Part shown: piece after piece, positions 16,757 through 26,384 of the stretch
Layout of the letters: each line of letters opens with the position of its first letter
Position numbering within the stretch: position 1 is the first letter of the stretch
Source of the DNA: Gilvirhabdus luticola
Lineage (GTDB): Bacteria > Bacteroidota > Bacteroidia > Flavobacteriales > Flavobacteriaceae
Length of the DNA stretch: 64,000 nucleotides
Reading direction: 5' to 3' (one strand)
Assembly (NCBI RefSeq): GCF_032583975.1
Contig: NZ_JAWHTF010000004.1
The notes under the pieces: generated by a model
Seen by the model: the letters and a program-made list of their open reading frames with translations, nothing else
Told to the model about the DNA's origin: nothing
Databases searched by the model: none
Position numbers and translations under genes: made by a program

Positions 16757-18318
16757 TAAAAAGGTGTATCTATTCCTAGTTGGTTACAGTAATCGGCTAT
16801 GGTGGCATCGGTAGTGGCCATGTCTGTATCTATGGCTTTGAGTTCTTGAGCAACAGCTGCCAGGTCTACTGGTTCTTCTTCTTCGAAGGTATCTACATAA
16901 CGAGGTATGTTTAGGTTGTAGTCGTTTTCTGCTACTTCTTGCAGTGTGGCTACATAGCTGTATTTATCTGTTGTAGTGCGATTGGTGTAGGTATCAATAA
17001 TAAGATTGATGTCTTCTTCTCGCAAGTAGTTTTGTGTTTTTACTTTCTCGAAATGTTGGCTAGCGTCTATAAACAGGATGTTGTCTTTATTGGTTCTTTC
17101 CTTTTTCATTACCAAAATACAGGTAGGAATACTGGTTCCGTAAAAGATGTTGGCTGGCAAACCTATTACGGCATCGAGGTAGTTGCGGTCTTCTATGAGG
17201 TACTTACGGATGTGTCCTTCCGCTGCTCCTCTAAATAATACTCCGTGGGGTAGTACTACAGCCATTGTTCCGTTATCAGATAACTGGTGTACCATGTGTT
17301 GCACAAAGGCAAAATCGGCTTTACTTTTTGGTGCCAACTTGCCGTAGGCAGAAAAACGATCGTCACTCATAAATAATGGACTCGCACTCCATTTTGCAGA
17401 AAAAGGCGGATTGGCGACTACGGCGTCAAAACGCATGTCTTCATGTTGTGGTTTTTCTAGTGTGTTTTCGTTCTTGATGTCGAAGCGTTTGTAATGTACA
17501 TCGTGCATAATCATGTTCATTCGACACAAGTTATAGGTAGTAGGGTTCATTTCCTGTCCAAAGAATTGTATGCCCTTATTATTTACTTCTTTTGCTACCC
17601 GTAACAACAACGAACCCGATCCACAGGTAGGATCGTAGACCGATTTTATTTTGTCCTTACCATGTGCTACCAGTTGTGCTAGTACTTTTGAGACTTGCTG
17701 TGGTGTATAGAATTCTCCTGCCTTCTTCCCAGCGCCGCTTGCAAACTGACCGATGAGGTATTCATAGGCATCACCCAGCATATCACTTTCGGTATTGGCG
17801 ATATCAAAATCAATTTCATCTAAATGCGAGAGTACTTTTACAATGAGTTCGTTTTTATCGTTTTCAGATTTACCAAGTTTAGAACTGGTTAAATCTAAAT
17901 CTTCAAACAAGTTACCAAAGTCTTCTTCGCTTTCGGAACCCATAGTACTTTGCTCAATATGTGTTAACACTTTGGCTAAATCGCCCAATATAAATTTATG
18001 CACACCTCCAGCGTTGCCTCGTCTTGCTAGTTCTGAAAACAGTTCAGATGGTAGCAGAAAATAACCTAGTTTATCTAATGCAGCATCTCTTACGGCATCT
18101 AGATAGGCTTCTTCTTGTGCGTGTCCATCTAGTTCTCTAAACTTTAAGTTATCTGGTTTTAGAATTTCGTTAGCATAGAGCTCCATCTTTTTACTTAAAT
18201 ACTTATAAAAAATGAAGCCTAATATGTAGTCTCTAAAATCGTCCGCATCCATTTTACCACGAAGGGTATTGGCGATGTTCCAAAGTTGGTTTTGTAATTG
18301 TTGGGTTTGTTCGGTCAT
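16756..18318 (-). CDS. hsdM: Type I restriction-modification methyltransferase subunit
   Basis: 520 aa. N-terminal HsdM helical domain (LWNIANTLRGKMDADDFRDY), then the N6-adenine methylase: GEFYTPQQVSKVL, SAM-binding VYDPTCGSGSLLL near residue 224 and catalytic NPPF near 300, followed by FAFVQHMVHQLSDNGTMAVVLPHGVLFRGAAE. Methylates the host site and forms the core that HsdS and HsdR join. It starts 22 bp after the PLD-like gene. Its stop overlaps the start of the 40-aa ORF leading to hsdS. Confidence 0.96.
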   Translation of the reverse strand: MTEQTQQLQNQLWNIANTLRGKMDADDFRDYILGFIFYKYLSKKMELYANEILKPDNLKFRELDGHAQEEAYLDAVRDAALDKLGYFLLPSELFSELARRGNAGGVHKFILGDLAKVLTHIEQSTMGSESEEDFGNLFEDLDLTSSKLGKSENDKNELIVKVLSHLDEIDFDIANTESDMLGDAYEYLIGQFASGAGKKAGEFYTPQQVSKVLAQLVAHGKDKIKSVYDPTCGSGSLLLRVAKEVNNKGIQFFGQEMNPTTYNLCRMNMIMHDVHYKRFDIKNENTLEKPQHEDMRFDAVVANPPFSAKWSASPLFMSDDRFSAYGKLAPKSKADFAFVQHMVHQLSDNGTMAVVLPHGVLFRGAAEGHIRKYLIEDRNYLDAVIGLPANIFYGTSIPTCILVMKKERTNKDNILFIDASQHFEKVKTQNYLREEDINLIIDTYTNRTTTDKYSYVATLQEVAENDYNLNIPRYVDTFEEEEPVDLAAVAQELKAIDTDMATTDATIADYCNQLGIDTPF

Positions 18319-18340
18319 TTAATTTTATTGAAGTCTAAAG

Positions 18341-19240
18341 TTATAATATTTCAGCTAAAGATTCTGGATAAACAATCCATTTGTTCCCTTTTGCATTTGT
18401 TTTGTAAGTGATACCTATTTGTATTCCAACCTCTGTAATTATATTCTTGTCTTTTATATACTTTCTGGCAACCATAATATCTATAACTTCAGAGAATGAT
18501 TTATCTTTTTCTTTACCAAGATTAGTAGCTGATAATAATCTTTCTTTGGCCTTAAACTTTGGTTTTACTGCTTTAGCTGGACGGTTTATGCGCTCAAATT
18601 CTTCTCGTGATATGCGTTCAGATATTTTAACTTCATCAGAATAGGTTTCATCCATAAAATTAAATACACAATGTCTAGTTTTTAAACCGCCATTTAATAA
18701 TTCATCTGTAAGGTCTAGTATTGTATCAGAACCCAAGTAATCTTTGCCTAATAATTTCTTTTTGTAATTTGGTCTCCTTATGAAAACCGTATAATTCTCC
18801 GCAAGTATCTTCATCGTTTCATCCCAAGCTTCTTTGTCTATCCCAGAACCTCCGAACAAAGTAGTCTCGCTTACAACACCAAACTCAACATTATTCTTAA
18901 ATGAAAAATCATATAAGTTTATGGATGTTATTATGCCTTTTTTTTCATTTGCGTAATATTTTGCATGAAGATTTGGAATATATATTACTGACACATTTGG
19001 AAAATCTTTAAAATAAGCTAGATCTTCTTTCTTTACGCTTCGTTGTGGATTTTTTTCGTTTTTTCCAAAAGCTATGATTAAATGTATTTCTGAATTTTTT
19101 TTATGAATTTTAAATAGTTCTTTTCTAAAGTAATCATCTAGTTTAATATATGGAGAAACAATTAAGAGCTGTTTTTTAGCTTTAAATATAATGTCATAAA
19201 CTTCTTCTGCGAGTGCTTCTCCTGTGATAAATTTGGCCAT
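18341..19240 (-). CDS. PLD-like (single HKD motif) protein heading the restriction operon
   Basis: 299 aa. One HKD-type motif, LHAKYYANEKKGIITSINL near residues 92-110, preceded by LLIVSPYIKLDDYFRKEL, the phospholipase D-like fold. Single-HKD proteins of this kind usually dimerise and include nucleases (Nuc, BfiI-like) as well as lipases. The C-terminal third is basic and ends in a small domain (ITYKTNAKGNKWIVYPES). Being first in a defence operon, 22 bp before hsdM, it is more likely a nuclease than a lipase; that is inference. An upstream promoter is expected in 19241-19336 but I see no clear box. Confidence 0.72.
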   Translation of the reverse strand: MAKFITGEALAEEVYDIIFKAKKQLLIVSPYIKLDDYFRKELFKIHKKNSEIHLIIAFGKNEKNPQRSVKKEDLAYFKDFPNVSVIYIPNLHAKYYANEKKGIITSINLYDFSFKNNVEFGVVSETTLFGGSGIDKEAWDETMKILAENYTVFIRRPNYKKKLLGKDYLGSDTILDLTDELLNGGLKTRHCVFNFMDETYSDEVKISERISREEFERINRPAKAVKPKFKAKERLLSATNLGKEKDKSFSEVIDIMVARKYIKDKNIITEVGIQIGITYKTNAKGNKWIVYPESLAEIL

Positions 19241-19336
19241 AATTGTAGATTGGTTATTTAACGTTTAAAGTATAAAATTACATGTTTTTATTAAAGCTAA
19301 TAGTAATGCACTTTTTAAATCTCTAAAAGGTACTTT

Positions 19337-20146
19337 CTAATTATATTTTTTGAATGATCCGTTAATTAGTTTTAGAGTAATACTATTTCCTGTTGATCTG
19401 TAATAACCAAGGTCATCATCATAGGTAAATTCACAATATGAAATTTCATTCGATTTTGGATTAAAATATAATTTCGACTCTTCACTTCTTGGATATTCTA
19501 TTACCAAGTCACTATTGTTAGGTAAACAAGAGGTGCATTTTACAAGTTTATTTGGAGAGATTGTAAAAACTTGTATAATTTGATGCTGATTACCAAATCC
19601 ATGTGTTCCCCATGCAAAAGTTAAGTAGTGAGTTTTATTGTCAACAATAATTTCATGTATTTCATAAACTTTACTGTCTGTATATCCTCCAATTTCTGCT
19701 TCATTACCAGAATTGAGTTGTTGGACTATTATTTTACCTCGATTTGATTGAAACTGGGCAAGACAATTAATCATATGCCAAGTCCCTCCAGTTAAATCAT
19801 CCCAACTGTAAAATTTAATCTTCTTGTCAGGCGATGTTTTTATAGTCAGATATTTTGATAAATTATCTAACGAATTATCAAAAGTGATGGGATTTTTAAG
19901 TTGCTCTTGAAGTTCTTTTTTAAATAAAGGAGCTAAACTTTCAGACCGTAACTGATAGTCAGCATCTTTCATAGCCTTAAAAGTGGCCGCCAATTCATTG
20001 TCAATTTTACTCAACACGCTTGTCTGACTGTAAGAAGACAGAAAAACTAAAAGTCCTATTATCGCCAAGTAAGTTCTGTTAAGTATTATTTTAATATTAA
20101 AGCTAACTGTATGAGCTATATGTTGTTGTAAAGTTTCTCCTGCCAT
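19337..20146 (-). CDS. Uncharacterised exported protein
   Basis: 269 aa. A hydrophobic stretch (TYLAIIGLLVFLSSYSQ) at residues 26-42 looks like a signal peptide, but 25 residues precede it; no internal ATG gives a standard signal, so a non-ATG start near residue 19-27 is possible. The mature part is a mixed alpha/beta domain (KIKFYSWDDLTGGTWHMINC, HYLTFAWGTHGFGNQHQII) with four cysteines. Family unknown. It is on the same strand as the thermonuclease group but 87 bp after it and may be a separate unit. Confidence 0.5.
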   Translation of the reverse strand: MAGETLQQHIAHTVSFNIKIILNRTYLAIIGLLVFLSSYSQTSVLSKIDNELAATFKAMKDADYQLRSESLAPLFKKELQEQLKNPITFDNSLDNLSKYLTIKTSPDKKIKFYSWDDLTGGTWHMINCLAQFQSNRGKIIVQQLNSGNEAEIGGYTDSKVYEIHEIIVDNKTHYLTFAWGTHGFGNQHQIIQVFTISPNKLVKCTSCLPNNSDLVIEYPRSEESKLYFNPKSNEISYCEFTYDDDLGYYRSTGNSITLKLINGSFKKYN

Positions 20147-20233
20147 TTAATAAATTTTTATCTAATATTATTTTAAAAATTTTATCCAAAAAAATCTGTT
20201 TATAACCATAAAGATTAATATTCTAATTCCTAA

Positions 20234-20467
20234 TTAATCCTCCCAGCCACAAAGAGTTCTGCCGAGTTTTTTAGCTTCCTCTAAAGATACTTTATATATT
20301 TCGGTAGAGCAATTGGACAATCCTCTGCAGGATTTATTATAATGATATTTTTTGCTGTATGGACCTTTACAAATAAAAACATTTGAATCGTATGTATTAA
20401 AAGAGGATAATGCTATAAAAAATATAAGTAAAAACGTGACTCTTATTTTATTACCCAAGCTATTCAT
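20234..20467 (-). CDS. Small secreted Cys-rich protein associated with thermonuclease
   Basis: 77 aa with an N-terminal signal (VTFLLIFFIALSSFNTY). The mature part has VFICKGPYSKKYHYN, CRGLSNCSTEIYKV, EAKKLGRTLCGWED with four cysteines and a histidine. This pattern recurs in small Bacteroidota proteins or as a C-terminal extension next to SNase-type nucleases; function is not established. It lies 55 bp after the thermonuclease gene. Possibly a metal- or DNA-binding partner (inference). Confidence 0.65.
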   Translation of the reverse strand: MNSLGNKIRVTFLLIFFIALSSFNTYDSNVFICKGPYSKKYHYNKSCRGLSNCSTEIYKVSLEEAKKLGRTLCGWED

Positions 20468-20522
20468 GACTTTATATTTGACTTAATCATTTTATTTAAA
20501 ATAGAATATCTAGACATATTTT

Positions 20523-20999
20523 TTATTTTTTTCTTCTAACAGTTCTCCATTCAGAGGGCATTATTGGATTAGGGTCTGACCATAAACCTATTTTCTTTTC
20601 TCTCGCTGATATTTCTAACTCTGCCAATTCTTTAGAATTAGAATATTTTTTATAATGCCAAGCCATACCATTTCTAACTAATTCTGCGGATAAATATTTG
20701 TTATCATCACCATAATAAATCATTGCAATAGCTCTTCCATATCTGTCCATATCTGTAACAACATAATTAATTGTAGCTAAATAAATTTGACTTGAAGTAA
20801 ATTGTTTGGCTCTATTGCCAAATGGTTGTTTTTTTTCTGGGCAATCAATTTCAGCTAATCGCAGAGTCGTACTTTGTTTTAATGAATCTAAAACCACAAC
20901 GGTATCACCATCTTTTATTGATATAACTTTCCCGGATAATATTTGTGAGAAAATACTATGAGAGAATAGTAATAATATTAATAACAACAGTTTTCTCAT
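20523..20999 (-). CDS. Secreted thermonuclease (SNase family)
   Basis: 158 aa with a signal peptide (LLLLILLLFSHSIFSQ). SNase fold with the complete active site: IKDGDTVVV (D30, D32), LRLAEIDCPE (R47, D52, E55) and DRYGRA (R89). Hydrolyses DNA and RNA outside the cytoplasm with calcium. The end of the operon with DUF4407 genes runs into it (33 bp gap), so it may be an effector or merely a passenger. Length is normal for the family. Confidence 0.92.
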   Translation of the reverse strand: MRKLLLLILLLFSHSIFSQILSGKVISIKDGDTVVVLDSLKQSTTLRLAEIDCPEKKQPFGNRAKQFTSSQIYLATINYVVTDMDRYGRAIAMIYYGDDNKYLSAELVRNGMAWHYKKYSNSKELAELEISAREKKIGLWSDPNPIMPSEWRTVRRKK

Positions 21000-21032
21000 A
21001 CGCTCAAGTCTTAATCAGATTACAAATTAACT

Positions 21033-21950
21033 TTAATTACTTGAAATGTAATAGGCACTTGAATATTCACCATATAAACTTTCAGTGCCAGCAAAATTTC
21101 TAACATTTGAAGCATTAACAGACGCTGTAACTCTGTATTCTCCACTCTTTAAATTCACCTTTTGAGTTTCACCAGGTGGAATATTTATTTTTTTAATATC
21201 TGGACCACTATAACGTAATGTAAGAGTATATCTTGTATCATTTTCAATACTGATTGATGATTCAACGTTATTGCGTTCTCCTAAAAATTGAGAAGACGGG
21301 ATATCTCCATATTCACCTCCAAATATCTCATTGACTTCCAATTCAATAATAAGGGTTTCTATGTTACTTTTTTCTGGATGGTCTGGATAGTCCTCTAAAA
21401 ACTTTTTCCAAATTCTTGATGATGAACTAGCAACAGCATTTTTATAAGCTTCTTCTTTGTTGTCTTCTTTTAATTGATTTAACCTACGTCTCGCTAGACC
21501 TTCATGTTCTTTAAATTTGGTACCGTTTAAATACTCTTCAATTTCCTCAATACTTTTAGAATTTAATAACATATCTTTAACTCTATCGCTTGCTAACATT
21601 AAAACTTCAGGGTCAATAACTTTTTCAACCAATACAACAATCATTTGAATATTTTTAGCTTCTTCAATTTTTTTAATCAGTAGAATTATAAGAACTTCAT
21701 CTTTTAATTTCTGTGCTTCTATAACCTCTTCATAGGTTCCATAGTTATTAATAATTTTATCAAGGTTAACTAGAGAATTTTCATACTGCTTATTTTCAAT
21801 GAAAATTTTAGATAGGCTTAAAAGCTTCTTAACAGAGTCATATTCTCTTTTATTAAGTTCTTCAATGTCAAAATCAGGCAGTTTGTTTTCATTTTTACAA
21901 GAAGTAAAAAAACAAACTAAACAAATTAAGCTAATATATAGTAAACGCAT
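21033..21950 (-). CDS. Lipoprotein of unknown function
   Basis: 305 aa from ATG 21950 (MRLLYISLICLVCFFTSC), chosen because it gives a proper lipobox with the Cys at residue 18; the longer frame from 21980 places extra residues before the signal. After the signal come predicted helices (EYDSVKKLLSLSKIFIENKQ, a TPR-like start; EEIEEYLNGTKF) and a C-terminal beta domain with YTLTLRYSGPDIKKINIPPGETQKV, a pattern like small carbohydrate- or protein-binding beta sandwiches. Overlaps the preceding membrane-protein gene by 20 bp. Confidence 0.7.
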   Translation of the reverse strand: MRLLYISLICLVCFFTSCKNENKLPDFDIEELNKREYDSVKKLLSLSKIFIENKQYENSLVNLDKIINNYGTYEEVIEAQKLKDEVLIILLIKKIEEAKNIQMIVVLVEKVIDPEVLMLASDRVKDMLLNSKSIEEIEEYLNGTKFKEHEGLARRRLNQLKEDNKEEAYKNAVASSSSRIWKKFLEDYPDHPEKSNIETLIIELEVNEIFGGEYGDIPSSQFLGERNNVESSISIENDTRYTLTLRYSGPDIKKINIPPGETQKVNLKSGEYRVTASVNASNVRNFAGTESLYGEYSSAYYISSN

Positions 21951-22395
21951 TGGTGCTAGATATTTGGATGTAATACTCATTCAATAAAATAAAAAGAATA
22001 ATATTTATAGTAAGCCAGATAATAGACCTTATGATAAGATTATCTAAATTCAAAATAGATTTAGATATAAAATGACTTAAAATATAGGCGACACTGAAAA
22101 TAATAATGTTAACAATGATCACTAATGAACAATTACTAAACATGAAAAATAAACTATCTCCATTTTTAATTTGATAGGTAACAAAATTGGTAAACGAATT
22201 TAGGAGTATAAATACTGAAAACATTAAACTTAAGTTACCAGATATAAGTAGAGGTACTAATGCATTAATTTCATTTTCTTCCCTCTGCTTTTTTTTGAAG
22301 CCTTTATTTATTATTACCCAATTTAATAACACAATGCATATTAAATAAAAAAGGAATAATAAAATTATAATTTTTAAAAACTGTGATGTGTCCAT
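21931..22395 (-). CDS. Small four-helix membrane protein
   Basis: 154 aa with four clear hydrophobic segments (near residues 7-30, 47-68, 83-108 and 122-142) and few charged loops. No motif I recognise. It is 6 bp after the transglutaminase-like gene and overlaps the lipoprotein gene, so it belongs to the same operon. Confidence 0.65.
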   Translation of the reverse strand: MDTSQFLKIIILLFLFYLICIVLLNWVIINKGFKKKQREENEINALVPLLISGNLSLMFSVFILLNSFTNFVTYQIKNGDSLFFMFSNCSLVIIVNIIIFSVAYILSHFISKSILNLDNLIIRSIIWLTINIILFILLNEYYIQISSTNAFTIY

Positions 22396-22401
22396 AATCT
22401 T

Positions 22402-24165
22402 TTAATTTAAATTAATTTGCCAATAATTAGTGTTCCATATTTCAGGAGATATATTTCCGGGTTCAAAACCTTTGCTAGTAGTTTCCCATAAATAATACTT
22501 TTTTTCTTTGAATTCTTTGTATATACCATCACGTTGAGTCGAATAATTAATCCCTAATAACGAATGTTTATAATGCTCACTTCCAAAAATCGCAACATCG
22601 TAGTTATAATGCTTGAGAATTGAAAACAAAAATAATGTTCGAGTATCACAATCTCCCTTGATATCTTTTAAAAATTCTGCTGGCGTTTTTATACCATGCT
22701 TAACATAACCTTGACAAGGGCTATTTAACAATAGCTGCCTTATAGATTCATCTTGATAATCAAATGGGCTACAAGAGCTGTCTAAAATTGCATAATAAGG
22801 GATGCTCTGTACCATTGTTACTATAACTTCAGGAAATTTATTATGTGGTATATTGTTTCTTGCTTTTATTGAGTCTAGTGATTTAAAAACATGATAAAAA
22901 GATTCTTCAGATTCGAGATATAATGCATTTAATAATCTTGAATAATCTCTTTCGTCTTTAAGATAAGGAATAGACCTTTTGATCAAGTTTTCATAATTAA
23001 CAAAGTCACTATTAACCCTTAAATAGGTACTAAATTTATGCTGTTCGTAATCCTCCCATTCAACATAATGAACATAATCTATTGATGTATTTTCTTTTAC
23101 TTCTTCCGTTGTTTTTGGTATTTCGATAGGAGGTCTTGGAGAAAAACTAGTTGTTCTGATATTTTTAAAAAAATTAAAAATTCCAACAACCATGAATATG
23201 ACAAAAAATGCACTTAATAAGTTTCTCAAAAAACTAAAGCTAAAAATAAATGAGAATAATCTTGGCAAAAGCCATAAAGCCATAAAAAAACCAAATAGTA
23301 CTAAAGAATACCAACCAAGAGCATTGATTATGGTAATTATGATACCAATGAAAATGATTAATAAAAATAAATACCAAATAGCGCTGAAAAAAGTTGTCAT
23401 TAATTCAAAACCAGAAGCTAAACAACCTTTAGGCTCTACATGAGGAGGTGTTTTTGCGGCTCCATAGTCACTTGATTTAAATACCTTTGGTATTGGGTTT
23501 GGATCAACATCAGTAAAAAAAGCCTCAATATTTACATCTTTCTCAATTATGACTTCGACTTCATCTTCTTTACTGGTGATGAAATCACCTTTCCAGCCTT
23601 TAAAACTAAATCCTTTATCCGGGATCGCTTTTATGGTGACTTTTTCTCCAACATCATAATAATCCTTTAATGGTAAAATCTCTAATAAGCCTCTTCCTGA
23701 AATTTTAGAAAAAATTTCATACTTGGTTATTTTATCAATTTCTTCTCTTATATTCTTTTTAAGGCCATAAGCCTTAACTTTAAATGTAGAATAGATGGTA
23801 TTACCATCCTTTACTGTATTATATCTTTTTATTTGTAGAAACCCATCTTCTGAAACATATTCATCATCAATAATAATTTCATCAAAATTGGCATTGAATG
23901 CTGATATATTATCATCAATTTCTAGAAATGTTGGAATGCTAAATGGAAGTTTTAATGTAAAGACATGATTTTTGGTGATTCCTTCCGGTTTATTGGGACT
24001 TATATATTTTTTAGAAACTATAAATTCAGAGGATAATATACTTTCAACTGAAAATTGTTCTTGATTTTTCCTCTCTGAAAGTTTGGTGCCAGAAATTTTT
24101 AATTCGAGATACCCTTCAACATAATTATAATCCTCAAAAACTATTATAGATTTAAATACTTTCAT
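22402..24165 (-). CDS. Membrane protein with InlB-like repeat and transglutaminase-like domain
   Basis: 587 aa. N-terminal beta region about 1-150; one divergent InlB B-repeat at about 160-215 (GRGLLEILPLKDYYDVGEKV, then FSFKGWKGDF and IEAFF). A cluster of membrane helices spans about 255-340. The C-terminal domain, about 380-587, has the transglutaminase-like Cys and His: GDCDTRTLFLFS near residue 500 and HYKHSLLGI near 531, followed by LWETTSKG where the third catalytic residue would be Glu instead of Asp. Such domains act as proteases or peptide ligases. Start overlaps the DUF4407 gene by 14 bp. Confidence 0.75.
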   Translation of the reverse strand: MKVFKSIIVFEDYNYVEGYLELKISGTKLSERKNQEQFSVESILSSEFIVSKKYISPNKPEGITKNHVFTLKLPFSIPTFLEIDDNISAFNANFDEIIIDDEYVSEDGFLQIKRYNTVKDGNTIYSTFKVKAYGLKKNIREEIDKITKYEIFSKISGRGLLEILPLKDYYDVGEKVTIKAIPDKGFSFKGWKGDFITSKEDEVEVIIEKDVNIEAFFTDVDPNPIPKVFKSSDYGAAKTPPHVEPKGCLASGFELMTTFFSAIWYLFLLIIFIGIIITIINALGWYSLVLFGFFMALWLLPRLFSFIFSFSFLRNLLSAFFVIFMVVGIFNFFKNIRTTSFSPRPPIEIPKTTEEVKENTSIDYVHYVEWEDYEQHKFSTYLRVNSDFVNYENLIKRSIPYLKDERDYSRLLNALYLESEESFYHVFKSLDSIKARNNIPHNKFPEVIVTMVQSIPYYAILDSSCSPFDYQDESIRQLLLNSPCQGYVKHGIKTPAEFLKDIKGDCDTRTLFLFSILKHYNYDVAIFGSEHYKHSLLGINYSTQRDGIYKEFKEKKYYLWETTSKGFEPGNISPEIWNTNYWQINLN

Positions 24166-25105
24166 CTAATAGCCATTTATGAAACTCTTTGTCATCTTTT
24201 AAAATAATATGGTCTTTCCTGGTACTATTAAATGGAGCGTCTATGTAATCGGATTTCCATTCCAAGTTTAAATCTCCAAATTTGTTTCTTAATATTTCGT
24301 TGTAGGATTTCACAAATGATTTATGATGATCCAAAACAAGTTTTCTTTGAATCTTCTCCATGTGCTTATAATAATTAGTATCTAAACTAATATTCAATTT
24401 AAGATATACAGGACCAATAAATATCACGATAAAAATTATAGAAAAAATCCAAATAAACCATGTTGATTTACTCGTGTCCATTAAAATCATTTTGCGAATA
24501 AAAAAATTCCTACTTAATTGATAATCAATAAAGTTATTTAATCTCTCCTCCTTTTCCTTTTTAAAGCTTTCCACTTCAAGGAGTAACAATTCTTCATCAT
24601 AATTATTTGATTTGCGATCTTTCAGTTTTAATACATATTCGTTATTTAATTTCAAATTTCTGTTTTCTATATCCCTAATAATTTCTTGGTTCAATATGGT
24701 ATTAACTTTTTCAGAAAACAACCAGTACTCAATTGGTTGAGAGACAACTAACCCTAGAATTATAAGGAATACAACTCTTAAGGCACGAGAGGAATATCTA
24801 CCATATATACTTTTTGCTTTAGGAGGTAAAACATCTTTTGTTAGTGTGTATAGAATAAATAAGTATAGAAAGAATATTGAAATAGAAAAATAGATGCCAA
24901 TAAACAGTCCAAATAAATATGACTCTAATAATTCATAGACACCGAATGAAATGCTTATGCCTGATGATATCATAATAAAAATGACCAACAAGCCATTTAT
25001 ACTAAATTTAAATTTGGTTTCTTTGGTACATCCAGATAAAAGATAAGGATCTTCCCCTGCGAACCACCAAAAAAATTTATTATTTTCAAACCTTTTGATT
25101 TTCAT
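24152..25105 (-). CDS. DUF4407-like membrane protein, shorter paralogue
   Basis: 317 aa. Starts with FFWWFAGEDPYLLSGCTK, the conserved opening of DUF4407 proteins, followed by membrane helices at about 33-58, 62-90 and 108-130, a charged coiled coil at about 140-190 and another helix near 200-222. Paralogue of the next gene upstream, one base away. The family has no settled function; the layout (membrane anchor with a central coiled coil) suggests a scaffold or sensor. Confidence 0.78.
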   Translation of the reverse strand: MKIKRFENNKFFWWFAGEDPYLLSGCTKETKFKFSINGLLVIFIMISSGISISFGVYELLESYLFGLFIGIYFSISIFFLYLFILYTLTKDVLPPKAKSIYGRYSSRALRVVFLIILGLVVSQPIEYWLFSEKVNTILNQEIIRDIENRNLKLNNEYVLKLKDRKSNNYDEELLLLEVESFKKEKEERLNNFIDYQLSRNFFIRKMILMDTSKSTWFIWIFSIIFIVIFIGPVYLKLNISLDTNYYKHMEKIQRKLVLDHHKSFVKSYNEILRNKFGDLNLEWKSDYIDAPFNSTRKDHIILKDDKEFHKWLLDESI

Positions 25106-25106
25106 T

Positions 25107-26384
25107 TTAACTGTATTTTATAAAATCATCTGGGTTTTCATTAATTTTTTGTTTTTCCTTTTCTTCAAACTTTTCAATAGCATATTTGGTTATTCTCAAT
25201 TGAGCATCATGAAATTCCTTTTGTTCACTCATTAATTTTTCTGCAGATAAAAACCTTACCAGTTCTCTTTGAACACCATTTTTATCTTCATAATAGTCCT
25301 CTTCAATATAAACCCCATTTTGGGCCAATTCGAGATGCTTGTAGTTATCTGACATATAATCATATGGTGATTTAATAAGCATCAGCTTAAAGAATATAGG
25401 CGTTAGTTCAATTGCTAAAAACAAGAGAGTGAGAAACCATGAAACAGCAGGATATTCTTCTTCGGCAATAGTAATCCGCTCTGCCAATCCATCAAGGCCG
25501 GACAAACTAAAACTAATATTATCGATTTCATCATTCTTCTCATTAATATATCCTTTTATTTCATTATTAAGATCTGCTATAAGAGGATCAAATTTTAAGC
25601 GCATTTCATCCCTATCGATTTTGCGATCATTCATAATAACTTCTTTTCTTTTAGCATCAGGGCCATAGCCAGAAGCACTCCCTCCTGGTTTTTCAGCTAG
25701 TTCATCATTAAATGCTTTTACAGCATCAGTATAAGATTGTTCAGCCTTATCAATTTCTCTTTGATATTGTGCAATTTTAGCATTCTTTTCGACTATACGA
25801 TTTTCATATTTATCTTCAATATTCACTATAGCTTCTTCTTTCAGCCGCTCTTGCTTTACTTGAAGTTTAGCATCAATCTCTCCCTTTAATATTCTAATTT
25901 CAAGGGGTTTTGAAATGGATATTGCGATTATACATCCCATGATAATTCTTGGAAAGGCATTTTTTAATTCCCCCCAAGTTATAGCTTCAGTACCATCCCC
26001 TTTTCCAGTACTTGTAATTATGAATCTATCAATATTGTAAATTATTAATCCCCATATTAGTCCAAAGATAATTGCATATATACTGGTAGAAATGTCAGTT
26101 GTTTCAGTAAACCCTTGCAAATTATTCATTGCACTTTCTCCGCCCGTTTTTTCCCATAATTCTGTAACATCTGAAAGCTTTGGCTTAAATATGGTATAAA
26201 ATGCATATCCGCCAGATAGTCCAGCCATGATAGCGGTTGCAAGCACTATTCCTCCCAAACAGAAATATTTTATTTGATCACTGTATGTTGATTTAGTTAA
26301 AATAAATTTATCTCCTCCAGCTGCTTTCCAGAAAAGTTTCATAATTTTTGAAGGTTTGGGCGGTTGATACGTTAGATTATTCAT
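25107..26384 (-). CDS. DUF4407 membrane protein, longer paralogue
   Basis: 425 aa. Opening FWKAAGGDKFILTKSTY, membrane helices near 32-55, 98-122 and 138-158, a long charged coiled coil from about 165 to 290, then a last helix (WFLTLLFLAIELTPIFFKLML) near 312-334 and a cytosolic tail. Typical DUF4407 architecture. The start codon overlaps the stop of the upstream 166-aa gene (ATGA), so it is translationally coupled. Confidence 0.85.
   Translation of the reverse strand: MNNLTYQPPKPSKIMKLFWKAAGGDKFILTKSTYSDQIKYFCLGGIVLATAIMAGLSGGYAFYTIFKPKLSDVTELWEKTGGESAMNNLQGFTETTDISTSIYAIIFGLIWGLIIYNIDRFIITSTGKGDGTEAITWGELKNAFPRIIMGCIIAISISKPLEIRILKGEIDAKLQVKQERLKEEAIVNIEDKYENRIVEKNAKIAQYQREIDKAEQSYTDAVKAFNDELAEKPGGSASGYGPDAKRKEVIMNDRKIDRDEMRLKFDPLIADLNNEIKGYINEKNDEIDNISFSLSGLDGLAERITIAEEEYPAVSWFLTLLFLAIELTPIFFKLMLIKSPYDYMSDNYKHLELAQNGVYIEEDYYEDKNGVQRELVRFLSAEKLMSEQKEFHDAQLRITKYAIEKFEEKEKQKINENPDDFIKYS

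Noticed and set aside
26134..26143. CTTTCTCCGC, the same ten bases as in the tRNA-Ser attachment core
   Set aside because: It lies inside a DUF4407 reading frame, the match does not extend, and there is no tRNA structure around it; chance.
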